Assembly: GCA_050948825.1 (NCBI GenBank)
Contig: JBMNEO010000003.1
Coordinates: forward strand, 248,001 to 312,000
Source: DUQX01 sp050948825
Lineage (GTDB): Bacteria > Bacillota > Dethiobacteria > DTU022 > UBA8154
DNA length: 64,000 bases
Direction: 5' to 3'
A program made the translations under genes and the position numbers. How positions within the stretch are numbered: the stretch's first letter is position 1; each line of letters begins with the position of its first letter. The notes beneath the pieces were generated by a model. The model was given only the letters and a program-made list of their open reading frames with translations, made no database searches and had not been told where the DNA came from. Of this stretch, positions 42,178-51,380 are shown piece by piece.

Positions 42178-42975
42178 TTAAAGAGAATCGCCCAGATAAG
42201 CGTGAATAACGTCTTCATTCTTTTGGACCTCTGAAGGTGTCCCTTCTACAATTTTTCTGCCGTAATTCAATACTGCAACCCTTTCAGAGATGCCCATAAC
42301 GACTTTCATATCATGCTCTATCAATAAAATAGTCTTATCCATTTCATCCCTGATGCGGGAGATTAATTCCATTAATTTGCCTGTCTCCTGAGGGTTCATA
42401 CCGGCTGCCGGTTCATCAAGCAACAAAAGCTCCGGATCCGCTGCCAAGGCACGGGCTATCTCAAGCCGGCGCTGCTCACCATAGGAAAGGTTTTTAGCAA
42501 GCTCATTTTTTTTACCATCCAGGCCAACAAAAGCAAGCATAGACATTGCGATATCCCTGGCATCCATTTCCTCACGTTTATCGCGTGGCCGTTGCAATAT
42601 AGCGCCGATCAACCCCGAACAGGTCCTGGCATGCCTGCCTACAAGCACATTATCAAGGACGGTCATTTTACCAAAAAGGCGTATGTTTTGAAAGGTTCGG
42701 GAAAGTCCTTTTGCTGTGATCTGAAAGGGTTTTAAGCCGTTAATTTTTTCTTTCTTAAAATAGATATCTCCACGTGAAGGCTGATAATGACCTGTAAAAA
42801 GGTTAAAAAGCGTGGTTTTACCGGCCCCATTTGGTCCGATCAGGCCCATTATCTCGTGCTTTTTTACGCAAAAATCTACCTGTTCAACAGCCTTTAATCC
42901 CCCAAAATATCGGCTAACCTTAACAGCATCAAGGACATTATCATTTGAAAACGATACTTCAGGCAATACCTTCAT
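42178..42975 (-). CDS. livG: branched-chain amino-acid ABC transporter ATPase LivG (copy 2)
   Basis: 265 residues. Walker A GPNGAGKTTLFN, AKGLSRTFQNIRLF, signature LSYGEQRRLEIARAL, Walker B LLLLDEPAAGMNP and H-loop LIEHDMKVVM. The extra N-terminal residues before VLDAVKVSRYFGG and the longer central loop separate it from copy 1. Confidence 0.94.
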   Translation of the reverse strand: MKVLPEVSFSNDNVLDAVKVSRYFGGLKAVEQVDFCVKKHEIMGLIGPNGAGKTTLFNLFTGHYQPSRGDIYFKKEKINGLKPFQITAKGLSRTFQNIRLFGKMTVLDNVLVGRHARTCSGLIGAILQRPRDKREEMDARDIAMSMLAFVGLDGKKNELAKNLSYGEQRRLEIARALAADPELLLLDEPAAGMNPQETGKLMELISRIRDEMDKTILLIEHDMKVVMGISERVAVLNYGRKIVEGTPSEVQKNEDVIHAYLGDSL

Positions 42976-42989
42976 CCCCTATAGAAAAT

Positions 42990-43895
42990 TTAAATACTCC
43001 GGTTTTTTTGTTTATTTAACTTTATCTTTATTTTTGATAAGAGAGAATCCCCTTCTGAATTACCTTTCCTAAAAATCCCCTCACCCATTATCCCCTCTGG
43101 CCTTAACCGCATCATAAGAACAAGAATCGCACCATAAAACAGCTGCCGGTAATCGGCGCTTGCCCGCAGAAGCTCCGGAATCGCGGTAAGAGCCGCTGCG
43201 CCGATGATAGAACCCCACATATTACCCAGCCCGCCTAAAACAACCATGCAAAGGTATTCAATGGACTTTAAAAAACCAAAACTGTTGGGTTGGATATAGC
43301 GAAAGTAGTGGGAAAAAAGCCCTCCTCCAAGACCGGCAAAGAAAGCACCGACACCAAATGCAAGAATTTTATAATAGGTGGTATTAATCCCCATGGATTC
43401 GGCGGCCGTCTCGTCCTCACGGATAGCTATCAGCGCCCTGCCTACCCTGGATCTTATTATACGGTATAAAACAAAAAGTGTCACTAGCACGGCAATAATC
43501 ACCCATGCCAGCGTTGTATCTTTAGGTATACCCCTTAGACCTACCGCTCCTCCGGTTATCTCCAGGTTTAAAAATACAATCCGCACTATTTCACCAAAAC
43601 CAAGGGTAGCTATAGCAAGGTAATCACCTTTGAGTTTTAAGGTAGGAATACCGATTAAAATACCAAAAAAAGCAGCTACCAAACCTCCACACAAAAGGGA
43701 GACAAAAAAAGGAAGGCCCAATTTTAGAGTAACAAGGGCACTGGCATAAGCTCCAACACTCATAAAAGCAGCATGCCCAATAGACAACTGCCCGGTAAAA
43801 CCGGTTATTAAATTTAAGCTGGACGCCATAATAATGTTTATTCCTACCAGGATGATTATCTGCAGATAGTAAGCACTAATCAATACACCTGTCAC
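42990..43895 (-). CDS. livM: branched-chain amino-acid ABC transporter permease LivM (copy 2)
   Basis: 301 residues with about eight or nine membrane segments. Family features are SLNLITGFTGQLSIGHAAFM, the AIREDETAAESMGINTTYYK loop and RPEGIMGEG. The GTG at 43893-43895 gives the longest frame but lies within the likely ribosome site AAGGTG, so a TTG at 43881-43883 may be the real start. Confidence 0.92.
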   Translation of the reverse strand: MTGVLISAYYLQIIILVGINIIMASSLNLITGFTGQLSIGHAAFMSVGAYASALVTLKLGLPFFVSLLCGGLVAAFFGILIGIPTLKLKGDYLAIATLGFGEIVRIVFLNLEITGGAVGLRGIPKDTTLAWVIIAVLVTLFVLYRIIRSRVGRALIAIREDETAAESMGINTTYYKILAFGVGAFFAGLGGGLFSHYFRYIQPNSFGFLKSIEYLCMVVLGGLGNMWGSIIGAAALTAIPELLRASADYRQLFYGAILVLMMRLRPEGIMGEGIFRKGNSEGDSLLSKIKIKLNKQKNRSI

Positions 43896-43907
43896 CTTCT
43901 TACACGA

Positions 43908-44780
43908 CTATACTTTTTCCTGTAGCGAGCTTCCGATTAAACCGGATGGTTTAAAAAGGAGCACAACAATCAATATTGCAAAAGCCAGAGCGTCCCGGTA
44001 CTGCGAGGAAATATAAGCTGCTCCCATCACTTCGGCGATCCCAAGCAACAATCCTCCGAGCATTGCTCCGGGTATACTGCCGATACCTCCCAAGACGGCA
44101 GCTACAAATCCTTTCAACCCCGGCATTAATCCCATCATCGGCGTAACAGTACGGAAATAAATTCCAACCATCACACCGGCTGCAGCACCAAGGGCTGAAC
44201 CTACTGCAAAAGTAACAGTAATAACTTTGTTTATATTAATCCCCATGAGGCTGGCGGTATCCTTGTCCTGGGCAGTTGCGCGCATGGCAATACCTATTTT
44301 GCTTTTCTGTATTAAAAAGGTCAGACCCAGCATTAACAAAAACGATACTATAAGAATAATTACCTCCACCTTGGAGACAGTAACAAAGGAGGTTTTATAT
44401 ACCTTGGAAACAAAAGGGCTGGGAAAAGAATATGGACGAGACCCCATAATTAACAAAGCCAGATTCTGTAAAAAGATTGAGGCACCGATAGCGCTAATCA
44501 GTGCCGCCAACCTGGTAGAACGCCTCAAGGGACGGTAAGCCAGATATTCCACGGTTATTCCCAGCAGGCTGGCCAGAACCATGGCCAGGAAAAAGGCTAT
44601 GAAGAAAGGGACCTGATAGACGGTTACAAGAATCATCCCAATAAAAGCGCCGAACATGTATATTTCACCATGAGCAAAGTTAATTAATTCAATAATTCCG
44701 TACACCATGGTATAACCTAAAGCAATGAGGGCATAAGTGCTGCCCAGGATTATCCCGTTTATTAATTGTTGAAAGAACAT
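43908..44780 (-). CDS. livH: branched-chain amino-acid ABC transporter permease LivH (copy 2)
   Basis: 290 residues, hydrophobic. It begins FFQQLINGIILGSTYALIALGYTMVYG, and has LINFAHGEIYMFGA, RATAQDKDTASLMGI and LGGIGSIPGAMLGGLLLG. It lies 12 bases upstream of livM. Standard Liv permease. Confidence 0.94.
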   Translation of the reverse strand: MFFQQLINGIILGSTYALIALGYTMVYGIIELINFAHGEIYMFGAFIGMILVTVYQVPFFIAFFLAMVLASLLGITVEYLAYRPLRRSTRLAALISAIGASIFLQNLALLIMGSRPYSFPSPFVSKVYKTSFVTVSKVEVIILIVSFLLMLGLTFLIQKSKIGIAMRATAQDKDTASLMGININKVITVTFAVGSALGAAAGVMVGIYFRTVTPMMGLMPGLKGFVAAVLGGIGSIPGAMLGGLLLGIAEVMGAAYISSQYRDALAFAILIVVLLFKPSGLIGSSLQEKV

Positions 44781-44873
44781 CGCCCCACCCCAATACTAAT
44801 TGCCTTCTATAATCTAAACATACTGGAGGGGAGGGAAAATATCCTCTCCCTCCCCCTGCGTACTAATGGCTTA

Positions 44874-46034
44874 TTACCTGATGCGATCAAAAGCCCCGCC
44901 TTCAACTTTTAAAATCAGGACGTCTTTGATCGTATCCCCTTCTTCATCAATACTCGTGTTGCCGGTAATCCCGGGGAAGTTTTCGGTTTCAGCAAGGCCT
45001 TCCCGGATTTGCTCAGAAGTAGTCCCTTTGGTTTTAATTGCTTCAATGACAATCCTGGCCGCATCATAAGCCTGGGCGGCAAACATATCCGGCTCCTCAT
45101 TAAAAAGCTCTCTGTACTTTGTTACAAAGTTTTGTACAGCAGAAGACTCGTCCCCGGAATGGAATCCGGCCGTAAAAATGGCTCCTTCGACCGCATCGGC
45201 ACCTATCTCTATCAGCACCGGGGAATAAAAACCATCAGCTCCAAGAAGCTGAACTTCAAGACCCTGCTCCTTAGCTTGCTGGGCTATCTTAGCAGCTTCC
45301 GTATAATAGCCGGCAATAAATATCGCCTCGGGATTTAGTTGCTGAATATTGGTAAGCTGCGGTTTGAAATTTTCATCGTTATCCATAAAAGCCTCAACGA
45401 CTAATACTTCGGCCAGCGAGCCGGCTGTTTCTTCAAAGGCATTTTTTAAAGCTACTCCATAGTCATTATTGGTATAGAGAATAGCAAACTTGCTCAAGCC
45501 AAGCTCCGTAACAGCATACTCCGCCAGCTGGGAGGCCTGTACTTCATCGGATAGACAGTTGCGGAAAAGATAAGGATTCCCCACGGTAAGTCCGGTTGCC
45601 GTAGACGAAGGGGAAATTGTAGGAATTTGAGCACTCATGATAATCGGTCCGCCTGCTTCAGACTCTGAACTTAAAACGCCCCCGACAATCACATTTACCT
45701 TGTCCTGATCCGCCAGTTTGGAAAAAGCATTGGCCGCTTTAGACCAGTCCCCCTCGCTATCTTCGGCAAGCAGTTCTAGAACAACACCCTCAATTTCGTT
45801 ATTTTCATTAACTTCATTTACAGCAATTTCTACACCGTTTCTAACGCTTTGCCCATAAGTAGCAGCCCCCCCTGACAGTGGCCCTACCATACCGACTTTT
45901 ACCACTGTAGATTCAGGAGTTCCCTCACCTTCCGTCCCCGGATCTGCTGCCGGATCATTGCCGCCACAGCCAGAGGCTACCAATACCGATAAAAGCAACA
46001 AAACAGAAAGCAAACTAAAAATTTTTTTGTTCAT
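44874..46034 (-). CDS. livJ: branched-chain amino-acid-binding lipoprotein (copy 2)
   Basis: 386 residues. Signal peptide with lipobox LVASGC (Cys about residue 23). The binding fold type I begins VKVGMVGPLSGGAATYGQSVRNG, and includes VIVGGVLSSESEAGG and SPSSTATGLT, where Ser/Thr residues contact amino-acid ligands in this family. Closer to classic Leu/Ile/Val-binding proteins than copy 1. First gene of the second operon. Confidence 0.92.
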   Translation of the reverse strand: MNKKIFSLLSVLLLLSVLVASGCGGNDPAADPGTEGEGTPESTVVKVGMVGPLSGGAATYGQSVRNGVEIAVNEVNENNEIEGVVLELLAEDSEGDWSKAANAFSKLADQDKVNVIVGGVLSSESEAGGPIIMSAQIPTISPSSTATGLTVGNPYLFRNCLSDEVQASQLAEYAVTELGLSKFAILYTNNDYGVALKNAFEETAGSLAEVLVVEAFMDNDENFKPQLTNIQQLNPEAIFIAGYYTEAAKIAQQAKEQGLEVQLLGADGFYSPVLIEIGADAVEGAIFTAGFHSGDESSAVQNFVTKYRELFNEEPDMFAAQAYDAARIVIEAIKTKGTTSEQIREGLAETENFPGITGNTSIDEEGDTIKDVLILKVEGGAFDRIR

Positions 46035-46163
46035 TTTTATTATTACCCCCTTTTATTATACAATTGATATTGTTTTAGATAAAAGTTCCCTTCATTTTCC
46101 CCCCTTAAAAGCAAAATTAACCGTAAAAAAAAGTTCAAAATTACTTATTCCACATAATAATAA

Positions 46164-46201
46164 AAAAACCTTCTTAGTGAGTTAACTTAAATAAGGTTTT
46201 T
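46164..46201 (-). terminator. second hairpin downstream of clpC
   Basis: Stem AAAAACCTT / AAGGTTTTT (46164-46172, 46193-46201) with a 20-base loop, followed by T residues on the minus strand. It backs up the terminator at 46250-46295. Confidence 0.65.
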
Positions 46202-46249
46202 CGAAAAAATAAATTGGAAATTGAAAAAATAATTTGCTTTATAAAAGAT

Positions 46250-46295
46250 AAGCGCTGCAGCTGGAATTCTTTTAACAAGCTCCAGCTGCGCGCTT
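46250..46295 (-). terminator. terminator of the ctsR-clpC operon
   Basis: A 15-bp stem with one bulged base (46250-46265 against 46281-46295; core GCAGCTGGA / TCCAGCTGC), 17 bases beyond the clpC stop. The minus-strand transcript continues ATCTTTTAT. Confidence 0.78.
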
Positions 46296-46311
46296 AAAAA
46301 TGCTGTTCATT

Positions 46312-48792
46312 TTAACTCGAAGATGCCTGTTCCTTCTGCTGCTGTTTCGGTTGCTCAATCACTTTTTTGGAAAAAACAAGTTTTTCCTCATCTTTATTTT
46401 TATCTACAATAATAGTATCTCCTGCTGTAAAGTACCCTTTCAACATCTCCTCGGAAATACCGTCTTCAAGTCTTTTTTGAATAACACGCCTCAGCGGGCG
46501 GGCACCATAGGTGGGATCGTACCCTTCCCTGGCTAGCTGGCGTTTTGCTTCCGGTGTAACCTCTATCTGCAAGCCATATTCCTTAATGCGCATAGCAAGA
46601 TCGTTTAACATCAAATCTACTATTTGGCCAATATCCTCTTCGGAAAGTGACTTGAAGACAATAAGATCGTCCACCCTGTTCAAAAATTCGGGCCGAAAAG
46701 TCCGTTTTAACTCATCAAGCAGCCTGTTTTTCATGCTTTCATAGGATTTTTCCGCATCAGCGGGCCTGAATCCTACACTCGGTTGTTTTTTAATATAGTT
46801 GGCCCCTACGTTAGAGGTCATGATCACCACTGTATTGCGAAAACTAACGGTGCGGCCTTTACCGTCGGTCAAACGCCCGTCTTCTAGTATCTGCAACAAA
46901 ACGTTAAATACGTCTGGATGTGCCTTTTCTATCTCATCCAGAAGGATAACGCTGTAGGGTTTTCGCCTTACTTTCTCAGTCAGCTGGCCCCCTTCATCAT
47001 AACCCACATATCCCGGAGGTGCACCGATCAGCCTGGCCGTTGTATGCTTCTCCATATACTCTGACATATCCAGACGGATCATTGATTCCTCGTCTTCGAA
47101 AAGAGCCTCCGCCAGGCTGCGCGCCAGCTCCGTTTTTCCTACCCCGGTGGGCCCGAGGAAGATAAATGATCCGATGGGTCTTTTAGGATCCTTTAGTCCC
47201 GCGCGCCCGCGACGGATAGCCCTCGCTACGGCTTGAACCGCTTCGTGCTGGCCGATTACCCTTTCGTGCAGAATATCTTCCATACGCAGCAGGCGTGCCG
47301 ATTCTTCCTCGGCAAGCTTATTAACCGGAACTCCCGTCCAGCTTGATACGATATGGGCAATATCCTCCTCTGTTACTACCGTTTGGTCGGATACGACTTT
47401 CTTTTTCTCCCACTCTTTTTTCAGCTCATTAACCTTAACCCTGAACTGTTGTTCTTTATCCCGAAGCTGGGCAGCTTTTTCAAACTCCTGGCCTCTTACG
47501 GCCGCTTCCTTCTCCTGCCTGATGCTTTCCAGTTTTTCCTCCATTTCCTTTAAATCAGGCGGGGCTGTATAATTACGCAGCCTCACACGGGAAGCAGCTT
47601 CATCGATAAGGTCTATGGCTTTATCGGGAAGAAAACGGTCCTGAATATACCGATCGGCCAGATTAACGGCAGCTTCCAGCGCCTCATCGGTAATCTTTAC
47701 ACGGTGATGGGCTTCATAGCGGTCACGCAATCCTTTTAAGATTTCCAGGCTTTCGTCCTTACTGGGCTCCCCAACCATAATAGGCTGGAAACGCCTTTCA
47801 AGCGCCGGATCCCTTTCAATATATTTTCTGTACTCATCCAGAGTAGTGGCACCGATAGCCTGCAGCTCACCCTTGGCCAGCGCCGGTTTGAGAATATTGG
47901 AGGCATCGATGGCCCCTTCAGCGGCTCCTGCCCCAATAATGGTGTGCAGCTCATCAATAAAGATGATTACATTTCCTGCTTGCTGCAGTTCCAGCATCAA
48001 TTTACGCAGGCGCTCTTCAAATTCCCCCCTGTACTTGGTACCTGCTACTACAGCCGCCAGTTCCAGGGTTACTACCCTTTTATCTCTGAGGATATCGGGA
48101 GCTCTTCCTTCTGAGATACGCTGCGCCAGCCCTTCCGCTATGGCCGTTTTACCCACACCGGGCTCACCGATCAGACAGGGGTTATTTTTAGTACGCCTGC
48201 TTAAAATTTGAACTACCCTTTCAATTTCCTTCTCCCGGCCAATGACCGGATCCAGTTTCCCTTCTCTGGCCATTTTCGTAAGGTCACGGCCAAAAGCATC
48301 AACTGTGGGAGTTTGTGGCACGTTTTTCCCCTGCCCGCCCCCAAGTTGGACCTCGCCGCCCAAAAGCTGAATAACTTCCCTCCTGGCCTTTTTGAGATCA
48401 ATCCCCAGATTTAATAAAACCTGGGCAGCTATGCCTTCTCCTTCCCTCAAAAGCCCCAGCAAAAGGTGCTCTGTCCCTACATAGTTGTGACCGAGATTCT
48501 GTCCTTCTTCTATAGCCAGTTCGATCACCTTTTTTGCCCTGGGAGTATAACTGATACCCTGCACCTGTATTTTTTCACCCTTACCGGCAATCTTTTCCAC
48601 TTCAGAACGTACCCGCGACAGCTCCACGCCCAGATTTTGAAGGGCGCGTGCTGCTATACCTGATCCTTCCCGGACCAATCCCAACAAAATATGCTCTGTG
48701 CCAATAAAATTATGGTTTAATCTTTTTGCTTCCTCCTGAGCCAGCACCAGTACCTGCTGTGCTCTTTCGGTAAATCTGCCGAACATAAACAT
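46312..48792 (-). CDS. clpC: ATP-dependent Clp protease ATPase subunit ClpC
   Basis: 826 residues. Two Clp-N repeats fill residues 1-145. The first AAA module has Walker A GEPGVGKT at 209-216. A middle coiled region contains a UVR-like segment (QEFEKAAQLRDKEQQF). The second AAA module has GPTGVGKTELARSLAEAL. The ClpP-binding loop region lies in the C-terminal domain. It unfolds proteins for ClpP and, with McsB, degrades arginine-phosphorylated clients. Last gene of the CtsR-controlled operon, 28 bases after mcsB. Confidence 0.97.
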   Translation of the reverse strand: MFMFGRFTERAQQVLVLAQEEAKRLNHNFIGTEHILLGLVREGSGIAARALQNLGVELSRVRSEVEKIAGKGEKIQVQGISYTPRAKKVIELAIEEGQNLGHNYVGTEHLLLGLLREGEGIAAQVLLNLGIDLKKARREVIQLLGGEVQLGGGQGKNVPQTPTVDAFGRDLTKMAREGKLDPVIGREKEIERVVQILSRRTKNNPCLIGEPGVGKTAIAEGLAQRISEGRAPDILRDKRVVTLELAAVVAGTKYRGEFEERLRKLMLELQQAGNVIIFIDELHTIIGAGAAEGAIDASNILKPALAKGELQAIGATTLDEYRKYIERDPALERRFQPIMVGEPSKDESLEILKGLRDRYEAHHRVKITDEALEAAVNLADRYIQDRFLPDKAIDLIDEAASRVRLRNYTAPPDLKEMEEKLESIRQEKEAAVRGQEFEKAAQLRDKEQQFRVKVNELKKEWEKKKVVSDQTVVTEEDIAHIVSSWTGVPVNKLAEEESARLLRMEDILHERVIGQHEAVQAVARAIRRGRAGLKDPKRPIGSFIFLGPTGVGKTELARSLAEALFEDEESMIRLDMSEYMEKHTTARLIGAPPGYVGYDEGGQLTEKVRRKPYSVILLDEIEKAHPDVFNVLLQILEDGRLTDGKGRTVSFRNTVVIMTSNVGANYIKKQPSVGFRPADAEKSYESMKNRLLDELKRTFRPEFLNRVDDLIVFKSLSEEDIGQIVDLMLNDLAMRIKEYGLQIEVTPEAKRQLAREGYDPTYGARPLRRVIQKRLEDGISEEMLKGYFTAGDTIIVDKNKDEEKLVFSKKVIEQPKQQQKEQASSS

Positions 48793-48820
48793 TTTTTTGC
48801 ACCCCTTCCTAAATTATTAT

Positions 48821-49954
48821 TCAAGGCAGGCATTTTTGAATCTGCATCGCTCTTTCAAGATCCCTTTCATATGGACTCAGGGTCTTATCCTTGAGATACT
48901 GCAAGCATCCGGGTCTGGTAAGAACCAAAAGTTCATTCAGTATTTTTAAAGGAACTCCTTTTAAAAGTCCCAGGTCTACTCCGAGGCGAACATCGGAGAG
49001 AAGCTGCATGGTTTCCTTGGAATCGATCATCCAGGCATTCTTAAGAATACCATACGCTCTGCCTGCCCTGTCACCAAGTTTTTCCCTTCCTTCGTTAAGA
49101 AGATGCTCCCTGGCGCTCTTTTCCTGGTTAATTAGCTGTCTCGTTACGCTGTACAGGTTCTGCCATATCTCCTCTTCGGATTGCCCAAGCGTTATCTGAT
49201 TGGAAATTTGCAACAAGTTACCGGTCATCTCAGTGCCCTCGCCATAAATCCCTCTAACCGCCAGCCCTACCTGGCTGACAGCAGATAGAATACGGTTTAT
49301 TTGCTGTGTAATCGCCAGGGCAGGCAGGTGGAGCATTACTGAAGCACGCAAACCAGTGCCTACATTGGTTGGACAGGCTGTAAGATATCCCTTTTCTTCA
49401 TCAAAGGCATAATCCAGATATGATTCAAGAATGTCGTCATAACTTGAGGTTTCCTGCCATGCTTTTTCAAGCTGCAGCCCCGGCAAAAGGCACTGAATAC
49501 GAAAGTGATCTTCTTCGTTGACCATGATACTTATTATTTCATCTTTCCTGAGCATTAGCGCACTGAACCGGTTTTCCCGGGCTAAAAGGGGGCTGATGAG
49601 ATGCTTCTCTACCAGAACCTGCCTGAGCACCGGTGGTAGGGCGTTAATTTCCAGCATTTCAAAACCGGACTCCTGCAAACGCGAATTCCGGATAACGTCT
49701 TTCGCCGCTTGCAGTATTTTTTCGCGCTGTTCATCAGAGGCCAGGGGAGGGAAAGGCATTTTCCTTATATTTCTTGCCAGCCTGACTCTGCTGCTGATCA
49801 CAATATCCGCTTCAGGCCCTGTGCCTTCCATCCATTTACTTTCTATTTCCGACCTTCTTTTCTGTTGCATTTTATTTTCACCATCATTGTCCATTAATAT
49901 TTCTTCCAGAGGATTTTTGGGTGAATTATGCTTCGCTTTTTGCTTATCATTCAT
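48821..49954 (-). CDS. mcsB: protein arginine kinase McsB
   Basis: 377 residues from the ATG at 49952-49954 (GGGGG eight bases upstream; an ATG three codons earlier is less well placed). The guanidino-kinase core is clear: DIVISSRVRLARNIRKMPFP, then CPTNVGTGLRASVMLHLPAL. It marks misfolded proteins and CtsR by arginine phosphorylation. The start overlaps the end of mcsA by eight bases, suggesting coupling. A charged N-terminal extension of about 30 residues before the core is longer than in B. subtilis. Confidence 0.95.
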   Translation of the reverse strand: MNDKQKAKHNSPKNPLEEILMDNDGENKMQQKRRSEIESKWMEGTGPEADIVISSRVRLARNIRKMPFPPLASDEQREKILQAAKDVIRNSRLQESGFEMLEINALPPVLRQVLVEKHLISPLLARENRFSALMLRKDEIISIMVNEEDHFRIQCLLPGLQLEKAWQETSSYDDILESYLDYAFDEEKGYLTACPTNVGTGLRASVMLHLPALAITQQINRILSAVSQVGLAVRGIYGEGTEMTGNLLQISNQITLGQSEEEIWQNLYSVTRQLINQEKSAREHLLNEGREKLGDRAGRAYGILKNAWMIDSKETMQLLSDVRLGVDLGLLKGVPLKILNELLVLTRPGCLQYLKDKTLSPYERDLERAMQIQKCLP

Positions 49955-50483
49955 TATTTTCACCCCCGTAAGAAACCTTATTTTCCAGCTTGCGGATTTT
50001 ATCCCTGATTACAGCCGCCTCTTCAAATGCTTCTTCTACAACCTTTTTCTGTAGCTCCTCTCTTAAGCGCTCAATCTCTTTTTTTAGCTTAACGTGAGAA
50101 CCTGCTCTTGCCGGAATTTTGCCAAGGTGTTTTTGGTTGCCATGAAGGCGGCGAAAAAGCGGCAAGAGGTTTGCACCAAAAGATTCATAACAGCGATCAC
50201 ACCCAAAGCGGCCGATCTGGCCGAACTGGGCATAAGTTAATCCGCAGCCTGGACACTGAAGACCGCTGTACCCTGTCGGGGCAACCTTTTCTGAACCGCC
50301 ACCGGGAAAACTCATTAGGCTGGAAAAAAATTGATGCAAGGGAAATTTTCCTTCAAAAGACAATCCCAATTCGCCCTTTTCGCCCGCACAGCTTTCGCAA
50401 AGATACATTTCAGTCTTTTTACCATTGATAACTTTAGTTACATGGACAGAAGCAACATTTTTACCACAGTTTTCACATAGCAT
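49947..50483 (-). CDS. mcsA: McsA, activator of McsB
   Basis: 178 residues. Two pairs of CxxC motifs form zinc sites (MLCENCGKN with LCESCAGEKG; CPGCGLTYAQFGQIGRFGCDRC read as two pairs). A UVR motif at the C-terminus (AFEEAAVIRDKIRKLENK) is the expected protein-protein contact. Activates the arginine kinase McsB and modulates CtsR. The ribosome site is weak (GGCCGGAA upstream of ATG). Confidence 0.94.
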   Translation of the reverse strand: MLCENCGKNVASVHVTKVINGKKTEMYLCESCAGEKGELGLSFEGKFPLHQFFSSLMSFPGGGSEKVAPTGYSGLQCPGCGLTYAQFGQIGRFGCDRCYESFGANLLPLFRRLHGNQKHLGKIPARAGSHVKLKKEIERLREELQKKVVEEAFEEAAVIRDKIRKLENKVSYGGENNE

Positions 50484-50665
50484 TTTTTATTCCGGCCGGC
50501 CGCAAAATAGTCAAATAAAATTTATTCCCTTATTAAAGAAAACCCGTAAATAATCTAGATAGATTTTAATAGTTTTTTTGTGGCCGGAAATTTCACCTCC
50601 TCTGACTTTTACTTATCCCTGGCCGTTTTCCTAAAGCAAAGACTACTGTTTATTAAACAAAGATA

Positions 50666-51127
50666 TTAAAACTTAATCAATAACAGCAGCATGTCTCTTA
50701 ATAATAGCCCGCGCAGCTCTTCCCTTAAGGAACTATCTTCAACTGCTTTAAGACTGTTTAAAGCCGTCTCCATTAATCTTGATTCCCTCAATGATAAATA
50801 TTTTAACTCGTAAAGCCTCTGGATTATACCCCTGGCCCTGTCATCGCTAATCCCGCCGGCAGCAATATCTTTAAGAAAAGCAGAAAGAAGGTTCTCTACG
50901 GATAACTGCAATTTTTTAATCCTTACGTAGCCCCTGCCCCCTCTTTTGCTTTCTACCAGGTATCCCTTATCCAGTGTGAAACGTGTACCTAAGACATAAT
51001 TAATCTGGGAAGGGACACATAAAAATTTGTTTGCCAACTCTTTTCTTTTTATATCTATATATCCGGAGGGGCTTAATATAAGAAGTTTTTTTAGATATTC
51101 TTCCATTCTGTCAGCAAGATTGCTCAT
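50666..51127 (-). CDS. ctsR: transcriptional repressor CtsR
   Basis: 153 residues from the ATG at 51125-51127 (MSNLADRMEEYLKKLL). The frame is open to 51163. The winged helix-turn-helix with the Gly-rich wing (KRGGRGYVRIKKL) and the start CVPSQINYVLGTRF identify CtsR. It represses clp and mcs genes until heat or stress inactivates it. An operator overlaps its own promoter. Confidence 0.95.
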   Translation of the reverse strand: MSNLADRMEEYLKKLLILSPSGYIDIKRKELANKFLCVPSQINYVLGTRFTLDKGYLVESKRGGRGYVRIKKLQLSVENLLSAFLKDIAAGGISDDRARGIIQRLYELKYLSLRESRLMETALNSLKAVEDSSLREELRGLLLRDMLLLLIKF

Positions 51128-51193
51128 TTTGCTCTTTGTTTCACCTCTTACAAAGGTTATCATTATGAGTATAAAATATAATTTAAATTAGAC

Positions 51194-51210
51194 TTTGACC
51201 ATTACTGACC
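51194..51210 (-). promoter_or_regulatory. CtsR operator
   Basis: On the minus strand GGTCAGT-AAT-GGTCAAA matches the CtsR heptad repeat (RGTCAAA-NAN-RGTCAAA): second half perfect, first half five of seven. It lies just downstream of the -10 box, around the expected transcription start, so binding would block initiation. Confidence 0.85.
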
Positions 51211-51222
51211 TTTTATAATATC

Positions 51223-51251
51223 ATTATACCTTAAAAGAAAATTTATGCAAA
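51223..51251 (-). promoter_or_regulatory. sigma-A promoter of the ctsR operon
   Basis: TTTGCA (51246-51251, minus), 17 bases, TATAAT (51223-51228). The -10 is perfect and the -35 is moderate. Confidence 0.72.
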
Positions 51252-51380
51252 CCAACTTTGGCCTGATTTTGGATAATCTAGCCTTGTATTATTTTAACAG
51301 GCGGTTTGTACGCAAACAACGGTCTATTTCTTTACTTTTTAATTAAATATCTCCTTTTTTCATTTATGACCGATTGTTTT

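Noticed and set aside
50550..50600. GGAGGTGAAATTTCC ribosome-site-like sequence between ctsR and mcsA
   Set aside because: The only frame it could serve has about 13 codons with poor spacing; no coding support.
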